In this document: piece after piece, positions 9,143 to 17,494 of the stretch
Position numbering within the stretch: the first letter of the stretch is position 1
How the letters are laid out: each line of letters opens with the position of its first letter
Assembly: GCA_963668655.2 (NCBI GenBank)
Contig: CAXXPQ010000003.1
Coordinates: forward strand, 558,001-622,000
Length of the DNA: 64,000 nt
Source of the DNA: G963668655 sp963668655
Lineage (GTDB): Bacteria > Myxococcota_A > SURF-8
Direction: 5' to 3'
Notes under the pieces: generated by a model
What the model was told of the DNA's origin: nothing
What the model saw: only the letters and a program-made list of their open reading frames with translations
Databases searched by the model: none
Program-made: the position numbers and the translations under genes

Positions 9143-9216
9143 GTTATAGAGCCACTATTAATCATTTTGCGCTACCGCAGATGGAACGGCAACGTGTCGG
9201 ATTTTGCATGAAGGCG
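9143..9216 (-). mobile_element. relic of an IS630-type element (end plus transposase C-terminus)
   Basis: Read on the minus strand, 9162-9216 encodes AFMQNPTRCRSICGSAK followed by a stop. This matches the last 17 residues of the complete IS630 transposase further right (SFMQNPALCRSICGGAK) at 13 of 17 positions. Just outside it, 9143-9161 resembles the terminal inverted repeat of that element. The rest of the transposase is missing, so this is a solo end left by deletion or imprecise loss. Confidence 0.75.
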
Positions 9217-9740
9217 CATGGGGGCGTGAATTTTAAAGTGCGTTCAGGCGGCCTTTCGAATCGACTCGAAGACGGCATCTGTAAACTTCGTCGGTCCAAC
9301 CGATGATTCAGATTATCTATAAAATAGTTCGAGTTGCAATAACTTTTGGGCGAGCCCCCTCCCCTTCTCGTTTGTTCCGGGTCGAGGTCGGGCTTTCCGC
9401 TCCTGCATGCACCGCTTCAATCCCTCACGCAGGCTATTTTAGCCTATGGTTTACCCTTCGATCACTGCAGAAAACGCCTTAGAAGGCAATTCTGAAGGTT
9501 TTCGCAAATACACAAGTTCCGATCAGTTCCCTCTGCCTGCGAACCAATCAATGACAAATCCGATTTTGGGCATAAAAAGAAACCCCTAGTGCTAAGAATT
9601 TCATCTGATCATTTCTATATGTTCAACTATATCTTTTTCGTATTTCAACTCGTTAGTCTTTTAATTATTTGAATTTACGGCTTTATTCAGTTTTTTGTTT
9701 TCTTCTATTTCAACTATTTAACTTGATTTAAAATATTTGC

Positions 9741-9769
9741 TTGACACTCATTGTGATTAATGATAAATG
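9741..9769 (+). promoter_or_regulatory. probable promoter for the small membrane peptide and HTH-TPR gene
   Basis: A perfect TTGACA at 9741-9746 followed by an AT-rich -10 region (GATAAA/TAAATG at 9762-9769). It is about 35 bp upstream of the Shine-Dalgarno site of the 53-aa peptide. Confidence 0.55.
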
Positions 9770-9802
9770 GTTTTTTAGGTTTGTAAGCATAAGGAGGCTG
9801 GC

Positions 9803-9964
9803 ATGATGATTCAACTGGAAACGATAATTCAAAGCGACTTAGATCCCAACCGGTTCTATCTCCTGGTTTTGCTGATCATCATCATCATCATCGCAGGACT
9901 CCCAATACGGGACCTGATTCCAAAATGGGTTTTGCAAAAAAATGACACAGGAAGCGCCAGCTAA
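9803..9964 (+). CDS. 53-aa single-span membrane peptide
   Basis: A small gene with a textbook Shine-Dalgarno AAGGAGG (9791-9797) five bases before the ATG. The 53-residue product has a polar N-terminal third (MMIQLETIIQSDLDPNRF), one membrane span with six consecutive Ile residues (about 19-34), then a short basic/amphipathic tail with LIPKWVLQKN. No family is recognised. It is followed after 54 bp by the HTH-TPR regulator and preceded by its own promoter, so both are probably co-transcribed. It could be a signal peptide precursor, a regulator of the downstream protein, or a small toxin; the sequence alone does not decide. Confidence 0.75.
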   Translation: MMIQLETIIQSDLDPNRFYLLVLLIIIIIIAGLPIRDLIPKWVLQKNDTGSAS

Positions 9965-10018
9965 ATACGTCCCATCCACTATCGGATGCTGTATTTGTCT
10001 TAAAGAAAGGGTATCACC

Positions 10019-11608
10019 ATGAAACATGGAAATCCATATCGCGAATCATTTGGACAAGAGTTATTGCAACTGGCAAAATCAAGCGAGAAACTTTCGCCAT
10101 TTAAGCAGGCTATTTTTGCTAAAAAAGTAGGCGTCACATCGTCAACAGCCTCCAAGTGGTTTGCCGGGGAATCGCTCCCTATGCATAAGTACTTATCCAA
10201 TATTGCCAAGCTGCTTAATGTCCGGGTGGACGACCTTATCACCATGATGTCACGAGCTAAACAGCAGGAAGATCTTCAACTCACAGATACCAGCGAAAGC
10301 GAGATTCAAGAAGAAGTTGAGCAGTTGTGTATAGAAAATAATAATATGGGAGAAGACAAACAAAACAAGGCTTTCGATTTGGTTTTGAATAGAACTGAAG
10401 ATCTATTGGATAAGGTCCGGCCTGATGACGCTTATCCATATATTGAGTGGCTAGAAAGAAAGGCCTCAAGCGATGCAAACATGGGTGATGCTTTGATGCT
10501 ATCTGTACGTTTTTATATCGATCGCTCATGCTATCCTCTCGCCATCGACCGAATACAGGAGGCTCTCGATCTCCCGGGTCTCTCCAGCCAGACACTTTCC
10601 CGCTTGGAAATGAACTATGCCGAGGCCAATTTGAACCAAGGACCCATTCGGGATGCATTGAAACGTGCTGAAACTGTGCTTAATATGGGAGAAGAAGCCC
10701 ACCCCAAAGCGCTTATATTCGCTAACAATACTTTTGCTCGCGCAAAGGTGGAACTTGAGCAGTTGAAGAGGAACAAGGAAAAAATGGACATCAGTGTGCT
10801 CAAAGAGGCACTTGATTATCATCAAAAAGCCAAGGAGTTAGCTAAACTCGAAGGGTACGATATGTTGGTCATGCTTACAGAGGCATACATTGGTCGTGTC
10901 GAGGCGAAGATAGCCTCTACACTGATAGAAGAGGCAGAGGAAGGTGGACAGAAAGAAGCTCAGAAATACCTTGAAAACGCCCGAAAGCGTCTTGAAAGAG
11001 CAATTAAGTGGGGTTTGGCCAACAATGACTGGCAAGTAGTTGGAGAAGCCAGATGGTATCTCGGTGAACTCTGCTTATTAGAGAATAATAATGAAGAACT
11101 TCGGATGCATTGCAAAGAAATTAACGACATTGGCAAGATAGAAAATGATCCGCGATTGATCCATGTCGCCCTAAACTTGGAAATCCTTGATCTTTATTCC
11201 ATGATCAAGTCCGGAGGAGCCAAGTATATTGCCCTCAGTGAAATAACCCCCTTAATCAGTAGGAGCAAGAAAATGATACATGAATCAAAAATCTCATCGC
11301 GCTCTCCTATTGTAAAGGAGTTTTACTTGGTAGCCGAACAAATCGACCAAGAGATATCCCAAGCAAAAAAGGGGCTCAGCTTGCCAAATGCCGCTTCAAT
11401 GATGGCGATTGTTCTTTTCTTCTTCGCTTCTCTCATGTTGGGATTTAATGGAGAATACAAAGAAACTCAAAATTTACCATCAACAACAATCGCCAGTAAG
11501 TCTTGCATCGTCGTGCCTGCCGCGAAACCACGGATAGAAGTTCCTATTTCTAGTGTCCTCGCAAGCAAATCATGCATTGAACGCTTGGAGTCAACCAAGC
11601 AAACATAG
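10019..11608 (+). CDS. HTH-TPR regulator with C-terminal membrane anchor
   Basis: A 529-residue protein. Residues about 25-75 form an XRE-type helix-turn-helix (IFAKKVGVTSSTASKWFAGESLP is the recognition region). From about 110 to 440 the chain is a continuous array of helical hairpins typical of TPR repeats. Residues about 461-478 are a hydrophobic membrane span (MMAIVLFFFASLMLGF), followed by a short tail with two repeats of the type ASKSCI. HTH plus TPR is the layout of RNPP-type peptide-sensing regulators (PlcR, PrgX, NprR), but the C-terminal span is not usual there. GAAAGGG precedes the ATG. Base composition is lower in GC than the native genes, so it was probably acquired. Function not known. 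Confidence 0.8.
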   Translation: MKHGNPYRESFGQELLQLAKSSEKLSPFKQAIFAKKVGVTSSTASKWFAGESLPMHKYLSNIAKLLNVRVDDLITMMSRAKQQEDLQLTDTSESEIQEEVEQLCIENNNMGEDKQNKAFDLVLNRTEDLLDKVRPDDAYPYIEWLERKASSDANMGDALMLSVRFYIDRSCYPLAIDRIQEALDLPGLSSQTLSRLEMNYAEANLNQGPIRDALKRAETVLNMGEEAHPKALIFANNTFARAKVELEQLKRNKEKMDISVLKEALDYHQKAKELAKLEGYDMLVMLTEAYIGRVEAKIASTLIEEAEEGGQKEAQKYLENARKRLERAIKWGLANNDWQVVGEARWYLGELCLLENNNEELRMHCKEINDIGKIENDPRLIHVALNLEILDLYSMIKSGGAKYIALSEITPLISRSKKMIHESKISSRSPIVKEFYLVAEQIDQEISQAKKGLSLPNAASMMAIVLFFFASLMLGFNGEYKETQNLPSTTIASKSCIVVPAAKPRIEVPISSVLASKSCIERLESTKQT

Positions 11609-11649
11609 TATTTTTTGCTTACAATAGGGCTCCAACCGGCGATTTCAAT

Positions 11650-11754
11650 TCAAGCCAAGATGAAATATAGCAGTTTTACAAGCGTTGCACCCGCAGCTAG
11701 GCAAAACATGCAAAATTTGTAGTGCCTTTCGACATATTTCATGAATCGTTCCAT
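11650..11754 (-). CDS. 34-aa hydrophobic peptide
   Basis: A minus-strand frame with a clear ribosome binding site (TAAGGAGA, around 11764-11771) ten bases before its ATG. The product has a charged N-terminus (MERFMKYVERHYKF) and a hydrophobic C-terminal helix (about 15-34) with two Cys. It is convergent with the HTH-TPR gene and divergent from the integrase. Hydrophobic peptides of this size include type I toxins and small membrane regulators; no antisense RNA or relative can be named. The strong Shine-Dalgarno makes it more than a chance ORF. Confidence 0.55.
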   Translation of the reverse strand: MERFMKYVERHYKFCMFCLAAGATLVKLLYFILA

Positions 11755-11949
11755 CTTGATCGTTCTCCTTAAACAAAGAAATTCAACATTCTGGGCCACG
11801 ACATTCGTCGCAACCGCGTCTACTAAACGGCTTTATAGGCAAGAAAACGGCCTCAATAATCGCTTAATATTCGCGTAATGCACTGTAATCATTATTACTT
11901 TATAAAGTTTCCCCCTTTAAAGAATCCGGAGAAAAAAATGAAATATTTC

Positions 11950-11978
11950 TTGCGCCAGCAGAAACCATTCAGTATACT
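11950..11978 (+). promoter_or_regulatory. integrase promoter
   Basis: TTGCGC (11950-11955), a 17-bp spacer and TATACT (11973-11978). It is followed at once by an operator-like inverted repeat. Confidence 0.65.
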
Positions 11979-11981
11979 ATG

Positions 11982-12001
11982 AACATAATGTTCCTTATGT
12001 T
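11982..12001. promoter_or_regulatory. inverted repeat, probable operator 1
   Basis: AACATAA-N6-TTATGTT, perfect 7-bp arms. It starts four bases after the -10 box, over the expected transcription start, where a bound repressor would block the integrase promoter. Confidence 0.6.
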
Positions 12002-12017
12002 TGCTGATTAACGGAAA

Positions 12018-13049
12018 ATGTCCATGAAAAACGCTCTAACCACCTATCAAAACACCCTCTCAAACACCGAACATAAGGTTTTTGACCTTATGGAAGGCCG
12101 CGATCCGGACCTTTCACTCGCGTATTGGGCGGAGAAATACTTGGTCGAGGAAGTGCGTGGCATCCAAGCCACGAATACCCTTCATGCGAAGGTGCGGGAT
12201 CTGAAGGGATTCATCGAGTGGTACTCACAAATGAACGGTCATGCTCGTATTGAAGATTGGTTACCCCAGGATACGAAAGGTTATCTGGCCTACCTGGAAC
12301 GACTTGAGCGGGCTCCAACAACCGTTAATCGAATTTTTGCCACCCTACGCCGCTTTGCCCGTTGGGTAAACGAGCAACCAGGTTCTCCGTTCCGGAGCGG
12401 TCTACCAACTCGCGGCATCAAGGAACTGGCCATCGAGGAACCAGGCGCAAAGAAGATTGATCGCAAGGATATCTTCGCCCTCTTCAAAGCCGCCGAAAAT
12501 CTCACCTTGACTTCGACACGCAAGAACGCTCGACCGTGGCGCAACCGTGCAATCCTGGCAATCCTGTTCTTCACTGGTTTACGTGTTTCCGAGCTCTGCC
12601 AGTTGAATAGGTCACAGTACGACGGTCGCTATTTCTCGAATGTAAAACGAAAAGGCAATTCTCGGGGAAAAGTTTACCTCTCGGCAGATTGTAGACGCTA
12701 CCTGGACGATTACTTGCAGGAAGAAAGACCGAATGACGATCCGGAAGAACAGTCCCCTGCTCTTTTCTTGCCGGTCGGAGGGGGGAAACCCGTAAGCCGT
12801 GGACAAGTAGCGTCGGCTCTGAACCTAATTGCCGATGAAGCAAACAAACACCGTTCGGAGAAAAACAAAATTCATCTGCACCCTCACCGCCTACGACACA
12901 CTTTCGGTTCGATGTATCGGGAAAAATCGAGATCGGATACGGAAACAGCTGCCGCGTTGGGGCATTCCGGGTTAAAATACGTCGGTCGTTATGTACGAAA
13001 AACGGACAAGGAGCGCGAAGCACTTCTTGATGATTTAGGAATCGAATAG
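12018..13049 (+). CDS. tyrosine recombinase (XerC/D-like integrase)
   Basis: A 343-residue phage-integrase-family recombinase. An N-terminal SAM-like core-binding domain (about 30-130) is followed by the catalytic domain. The active-site residues are visible: Arg in TGLRVSELC (about 190), Lys in the beta-hairpin region near VKRKGNSRGK, HRLRH (His/Arg, about 292-296), LGHSG (His) and the nucleophile Tyr in YVGRYV near the C-terminus. It probably mobilises the surrounding accessory region. The start may be the ATG at 12018 or at 12024. A second inverted repeat lies inside the first codons (12072-12092). Confidence 0.93.
   Translation: MSMKNALTTYQNTLSNTEHKVFDLMEGRDPDLSLAYWAEKYLVEEVRGIQATNTLHAKVRDLKGFIEWYSQMNGHARIEDWLPQDTKGYLAYLERLERAPTTVNRIFATLRRFARWVNEQPGSPFRSGLPTRGIKELAIEEPGAKKIDRKDIFALFKAAENLTLTSTRKNARPWRNRAILAILFFTGLRVSELCQLNRSQYDGRYFSNVKRKGNSRGKVYLSADCRRYLDDYLQEERPNDDPEEQSPALFLPVGGGKPVSRGQVASALNLIADEANKHRSEKNKIHLHPHRLRHTFGSMYREKSRSDTETAAALGHSGLKYVGRYVRKTDKEREALLDDLGIE
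12072..12092. promoter_or_regulatory. inverted repeat inside the integrase start, probable operator 2
   Basis: CATAAGG-N7-CCTTATG, perfect 7-bp arms, about 90 bp downstream of the first inverted repeat and sharing the half-site core ACATAA. Two related sites around a start suggest repressor cooperation. It lies in coding sequence, so chance is possible. Confidence 0.4.
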
Positions 13050-13057
13050 GAGAAGTC

Positions 13058-13627
13058 ATGAATATAACGACAAGAACAATCCTGACTGTATCCTTTGTCC
13101 TTTCCCTCGCGGCCTGTAATTCTAATTCTCAAGCGCCCTCCCCTTCTACTGAGCAACCGCCAGACTCGGATAACCATTGCGCCTTCATTTCCTCAAATGA
13201 ATATCTGACAATGCGTTACCTTTGTCCGGAGGACGAAAATACCGTGTTGGAAGTAAAAGGTATTGAAGAGGACGATAAAGCCCACTTCAACGGCGTATCT
13301 GCAGAAATATTCGGGTTGGACAAGTGCATATGCGCCATGATAATTGCCAACAAAGCAGATGATTCTGTCCGCGAAGAAGCCCAAGGCTCTTTAGTCGGTA
13401 ATTATGGCCTCGGTATAGTTGGTATCGATCCTGATAATCCATATATTACCGTTCCCGATCAGCTTCCTAGAAAGAAGAACAAGCCTGTAAGCAGGGTTTC
13501 TTTCAAACTCAAGAAAGAATTAAACTATGTTCCCCTGCAGGCACGGAATTTTTTCATCGAAGGAAAACGCTACACAATTATCCGCAAGAATACACAAGGA
13601 GAGATAGAAAAACCGACTTCGATATAG
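13058..13627 (+). CDS. small lipoprotein of unknown function
   Basis: A 189-residue lipoprotein. A signal peptide ends in the lipobox LAAC (Cys20), followed by a Ser/Pro/Gln-rich linker and a compact domain from about residue 40 with five Cys, of which the pair CIC near 91-93 is notable. It begins 8 bp after the integrase gene with GGAGAAG as ribosome binding site, so the two may be co-transcribed. Its codon use is as AT-rich as the integrase's. No family is recognised; a cargo gene of the element is the simplest reading. Confidence 0.75.
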   Translation: MNITTRTILTVSFVLSLAACNSNSQAPSPSTEQPPDSDNHCAFISSNEYLTMRYLCPEDENTVLEVKGIEEDDKAHFNGVSAEIFGLDKCICAMIIANKADDSVREEAQGSLVGNYGLGIVGIDPDNPYITVPDQLPRKKNKPVSRVSFKLKKELNYVPLQARNFFIEGKRYTIIRKNTQGEIEKPTSI

Positions 13628-13741
13628 TTCGCCGTTCTAATGGGAAGGCAGGAACTATTCTGCGTGACGTGCCGCAAGATTGAAATGCCCTGGTTTTTCA
13701 ACCCAAAGGGCGCTACAATATAAACATCTTAATGGTCTACG

Positions 13742-14638
13742 ATGGTAAATAAACCTAGCGAAAGCAATACTATGACCGGACAAGATGAAAATCCAGAGAA
13801 CGGACGCTTTTACACGGTAAAAGAAACTCCAGAGCTTTCGGAGAAACTCCGTGCTATTGATGAAAGAAAAGCCGCAATTGATCGCGCGCGACCGGTTCAT
13901 CCTGAATTATGGGAAACCATTTTCAAGAAAATAAGGATCGATTGGACGTATGATTCCAATGCGATTGAAGGTAGTACGCTTTCTCGTGGGGATACCTTCT
14001 ACCTTCTCGAATATGGCATTACTGTCCAAGGAAAACCGCTAAAAGACTTTCTGGACGCGCGCAATCATGCTGAAGCCATCGATTTCTTACATGACGTTCT
14101 CCGTGATGATCGCCCCATTTCAACAGGTCTGATTAAAGAAATTAATGCCTTGCTGCTTTCCGGCGTCAAAGACACACCAGCGATCAATGAACAAGGCCAG
14201 CAAGTCAAAAAACCGGCTACGCCTGGCCAATATAAGCAACTTCCCAACCATGTTTTGCAACCGAATGGTTCCATCCATCGTTATGTAGAACCGATTCACG
14301 TACCAGATGAAATGGGATTACTTATAGACTTCATTCATAAATCGCAAGACAGGCTTCATCCAGCAGTGATCGCTGCACTGGCCCATTACAATATGGTGCG
14401 TATCCATCCTTTTGATGACGGAAACGGTCGAGGAGCTCGTATTCTTATGAATTTGGTCCTTTTAAAGAAAGGTTACTCCCCCGCTATTGTCCGAGTCGAA
14501 AGCCGCCCGGATTATATCGAAGGCCTTGTGAAAGCTGATTCTGGAGATAACAATCCTTTCATAGAATTCGTTTTGAACTCTCTCATCGATACGCAGGATA
14601 CAATTTTAGCTCAGCTTTCAGAAAATCCAGCTCGCTAA
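13742..14638 (+). CDS. Fic-domain protein (class II, self-inhibited AMPylator)
   Basis: A 298-residue Fic protein. The catalytic loop is HPFDDGNGRGAR (about 222-233), a full match to HPFx(D/E)GNGRxxR, so AMP transfer from ATP to target hydroxyls is expected. The inhibitory motif SNAIEG (about 78-83; pattern [S/T]xxxE[G/N]) lies N-terminal to the Fic core, making it class II, in which the inhibitor helix is part of the same chain. The C-terminal part is a short helical region without a visible winged helix. It is in the AT-rich accessory region near the integrase. No separate antitoxin gene is seen. The target is unknown. Confidence 0.93.
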   Translation: MVNKPSESNTMTGQDENPENGRFYTVKETPELSEKLRAIDERKAAIDRARPVHPELWETIFKKIRIDWTYDSNAIEGSTLSRGDTFYLLEYGITVQGKPLKDFLDARNHAEAIDFLHDVLRDDRPISTGLIKEINALLLSGVKDTPAINEQGQQVKKPATPGQYKQLPNHVLQPNGSIHRYVEPIHVPDEMGLLIDFIHKSQDRLHPAVIAALAHYNMVRIHPFDDGNGRGARILMNLVLLKKGYSPAIVRVESRPDYIEGLVKADSGDNNPFIEFVLNSLIDTQDTILAQLSENPAR

Positions 14639-15037
14639 ATAATTGATATTAGAAGCATTCCTTACTGTATTGTTTTGTACGCCATAATTCTGTTTAACCA
14701 TATTGACATTTAAACAGCATTAAGTGTTGTCTCTCCAGATGAAATTACCGCTTGGGCCTATTTATTTTGCTGCTCTGTCATCTTGACGCTGACAACAGCA
14801 ATATGATACTTGCTCTGTATCTGGGTAGCTCAGTGGCCAGAGCTGGGCCAACCGTAGTGGATGGCGGGAAAGTGGCTGGGATGGAAGGGAAATCAGATTA
14901 GAACGATTTGACTGCTACTTGACTTATATCCCAAATCGGTCGGTTTTGTCCTTGCTTGGAGAGGAAGGATCCAGTCTCAAGGATTCCATCCATTTTCCTT
15001 GACAGTACCACGGAATCACGGGCGGGGCGGCCTCTTT
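14639..15037. other. non-coding right edge of the first accessory region
   Basis: About 400 bp without a supported gene. Composition changes from AT-rich (14640-14820) to mixed (after 14820). At 14822-14850 there is a short segment resembling the D-arm half of a tRNA (GTAGCTCAGTGG), but no anticodon or T-arm follows. This may mark an old integration site; otherwise I see nothing. Confidence 0.5.
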
Positions 15038-17464
15038 TCACTCGTCCAGCAGTTTGAGGAGGATGCGGCCTTCCACGCCGCCCGCCAGAATCTCGCCCGT
15101 GGGCAGCGCCTGCAGCACCACCATGCCCCGCATGAATTCCTCGTATTCCGGGAATTCCCAGTCCGGCTCCACGGCGTTCAGACCTTCTGAAAATCCCACG
15201 CTCTCCTCGAATTCGCCGGACGCCGGGTCGTACACTCTCACGCCGTTATATTTCAGCAGTTGCCAGCGCCCATCCGAAAGCCGTAGGGAGTCATAAAAAC
15301 AGGTGGAATATCCGTTGACCTCCTCCGGCACCACTTCTGTCGTTTCCCCGCTTTGTGAATCCAGCACGAATACACCCTCGCAGGTGTTCACCGTCACTTC
15401 GCCGTCATGATTCGAGAGCGTGCTGCGGTAGGGGAAACTCGCGATAAATTCCATCCGGTCGCCCGTGATCCGAAAGACGTCGCGGGTCAGCGTGTACTTA
15501 TCATACAGTTTGCGTTCCACCAGCATCAGGATGTCGCCCCGGGGATCCCGAACGATCTGTAGGGGGGTCCACTCGGCATACTCCGGCTCCGTAAAGTCCA
15601 GCATGCGCCAGCCGCTACGGGAGGTCTGCTGGCTGCCGATGTACAGGTAGAGAAAGCGTTCGGCGGTCACGTTGGGTATGCCCACCTCGCCCAGGACGTA
15701 CAGGCGCCCGTCCGGAAGCGCGATCACCTCCCGCGCCCGCTCCCAACCGCCGCCAGAAATCTCCCGCCAGTCGTCGCCCGCGCCCCGCATCAGGTTCGGA
15801 TGTTCTCCCGCCACCCAGATGATCTCGCCGGTGTCGTCCAGGGCCATGGCCCAGTCCGAGTCCGGGAAGGCTTCCTCCCATTCCAGACAACCCTTGCGCC
15901 GCATGACCGGCAGGCCGTAGCCCGTGGCGTGTACGCGGAAGCGGCCGTCCCGCTCACCCACGACGATGGAGCGCACGATGGCGTTTTCCATGATGTTGGG
16001 CTTTTTCAGCAGTGGATGACGATAGGCGATTTCGAAACCATCTTTGCGGGGGTTGTAGCGATAGGGCACGTCCGCTGCGGCAACGAAAAGGTCATCGAGC
16101 GTGCGGCCGGAAAACGCCCGGGGAACCCAATAATTGTAAAAGCCGAGAATTTGTTCGGAATCATGGGTCAATAGATCCTCGATGCCGTCGTCGGGAACGG
16201 ATTCGAAATGGGTTTCACCGGATCGCAACCGGGCGAAAAATGTACGCCCTTCATTACAGGCATTCGCCGGAACGCCATAGAGATCGCCGCTCTCCCAATC
16301 CTTCCAGATCATCCAGGGAGGAATCTGGGGGTGTTCCTGAAGGACTTGAATTTCCTGGGGTTCCAGCAGGTTGCCTTCCACAAGCAGGCGATAGCCCGCC
16401 GCCACGAAATCGCAGGTTTCGGGATGCACCGAGGCGGACATGAAGGGCTTATGCCAGGAATTGTCGGATTCCCACAGGACTTTCAGGAATCTTTCTTCCT
16501 TCGTCAGTCCCAGAATTATCCCATTATAATTTGAGTTCCCCTGATGGTGCAAGCAACCGAAAAAAAAGATTTGTCCCCGGCATTCGAAGGTTTTTGAAAC
16601 GATACCGGCAGCTAGGAAATCCGGCACGTCCAGGAGTTCCAGGTTCCAACCCTGCTGTCCGTCCCAGCGATAGAGTGGCTTACTGGAGGCCCCAAAATGA
16701 TCTGTGACCCACAGGATTCCCCGGCTGTCGTTAAAGATGGCGCGGCCGGTATTTTCGACACTATCCGTCTCCACCGTCCAACCCCATTCCGGAGCCGATT
16801 CGTCCAGGCGGTAGATTGTATTGATATCGTATATTCCCCTTACAATGGTGTGCCAAACGCCGGGACGGGTCTCGCTGATCATTCGGCCGCCCGGAGAGGG
16901 GAAAAATGTGATTGGCTTTTCATCCTCCGAAAAGAGGGTGATCTGCGGAGGACCGGAAAGTACTGTCGATCCGTCCGAAATCTGTTGGACCTGTTGCGTA
17001 TGCCTACCCGTGGGCACGCGGGGAAAGTCTCCCACCCAGCGGGCCAGTTTGCGGGGAAAGGGCGGACAGGCGCCCGTTTCGGGAAAAAGAACCTCGATGT
17101 TCTCTTCGGCGTCGGCTTCGGTTTCCGGTCCGTCGTCCTCCGAATCGTCGCTCTCCGGATCATCCTCATCCCGATCCGAATCGCCCTCTTCCTCCGGATC
17201 GGCTTCCGGTTCCTCCGTATCCAGGTCATCTTCCTCTTTATCGATCTCGGAAATCTCCGTGTCCGGATCTCCGTCTTCCTCCGGCGGATCCGCCTCATCC
17301 ACGTCCGGCCATTCGCCGTCCGGAAGATCCCCATCGCCGTCGGCGTCTTCCGTCCGTTCCTCCTCAAGAAGATCCCGGTCCCCGCCGTCCGCCTGCGATC
17401 CATCATCGCAGGCGGACAGAAGGGCCAGCAATCCCAGCATTCCCAACGTGATGAAGCGACTCAA
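15038..17464 (-). CDS. large acidic surface lipoprotein, probable beta-propeller
   Basis: An 808-residue lipoprotein. It starts at TTG (17462-17464) behind a GGAGGA ribosome binding site. The signal peptide ends in the lipobox LLSAC (Cys19). Residues about 20-125 are a disordered Asp/Glu tract with DGD and EED runs. The rest (130-808) is rich in Trp, Gly and short beta strands, with repeated motifs such as LPDGRLYVLGE, DDTGEIIWVAGE and DSRGILWVTDH, in the manner of a beta-propeller. No catalytic residues are recognised. The beta-helix gene upstream ends 30 bp before it, so they were probably one operon. The acidic linker resembles the tail of the giant TSP3 protein at the right end of the window. 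Confidence 0.75.
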   Translation of the reverse strand: MSRFITLGMLGLLALLSACDDGSQADGGDRDLLEEERTEDADGDGDLPDGEWPDVDEADPPEEDGDPDTEISEIDKEEDDLDTEEPEADPEEEGDSDRDEDDPESDDSEDDGPETEADAEENIEVLFPETGACPPFPRKLARWVGDFPRVPTGRHTQQVQQISDGSTVLSGPPQITLFSEDEKPITFFPSPGGRMISETRPGVWHTIVRGIYDINTIYRLDESAPEWGWTVETDSVENTGRAIFNDSRGILWVTDHFGASSKPLYRWDGQQGWNLELLDVPDFLAAGIVSKTFECRGQIFFFGCLHHQGNSNYNGIILGLTKEERFLKVLWESDNSWHKPFMSASVHPETCDFVAAGYRLLVEGNLLEPQEIQVLQEHPQIPPWMIWKDWESGDLYGVPANACNEGRTFFARLRSGETHFESVPDDGIEDLLTHDSEQILGFYNYWVPRAFSGRTLDDLFVAAADVPYRYNPRKDGFEIAYRHPLLKKPNIMENAIVRSIVVGERDGRFRVHATGYGLPVMRRKGCLEWEEAFPDSDWAMALDDTGEIIWVAGEHPNLMRGAGDDWREISGGGWERAREVIALPDGRLYVLGEVGIPNVTAERFLYLYIGSQQTSRSGWRMLDFTEPEYAEWTPLQIVRDPRGDILMLVERKLYDKYTLTRDVFRITGDRMEFIASFPYRSTLSNHDGEVTVNTCEGVFVLDSQSGETTEVVPEEVNGYSTCFYDSLRLSDGRWQLLKYNGVRVYDPASGEFEESVGFSEGLNAVEPDWEFPEYEEFMRGMVVLQALPTGEILAGGVEGRILLKLLDE

Positions 17465-17494
17465 GCCGTCCTCCGCAACCTACTCATTCATCTC

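Larger units (their letters stand above)
9071..9802. other. non-coding junction region at left edge of accessory region
   Basis: About 730 bp without a convincing gene. The first 70 bp are GC-rich like the native genes. From about 9140 the base composition falls, and after 9540 it is strongly AT-rich. It contains an IS630 relic (9143-9216) and, at its right end, a promoter for the 53-aa membrane peptide. I see nothing recognisable between 9300 and 9720. Confidence 0.6.
11609..12017. other. intergenic region with antisense-strand peptide and integrase control sites
   Basis: About 400 AT-rich bases between the HTH-TPR gene and the integrase. It holds a 34-codon minus-strand gene (11650-11754), an AT-rich stretch (11855-11940), and the integrase promoter with an operator-like inverted repeat (11950-12001). 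These are listed separately. Confidence 0.6.

Noticed and set aside
9876..9896. ATC triplet repeat in the 53-aa gene as a phase-variation tract
   Set aside because: Changes in a triplet tract keep the frame, so it would not switch the gene on or off; it simply codes for Ile in the membrane span.
11938..11981. Mini-ORF of 14 codons with a GGAG before it
   Set aside because: It overlaps the integrase -35 and -10 boxes, so it would not be on that transcript; too short to support.
14822..14850. tRNA D-arm-like sequence
   Set aside because: No anticodon stem, T-loop or acceptor stem follows. At most an old fragment; not annotated as tRNA.
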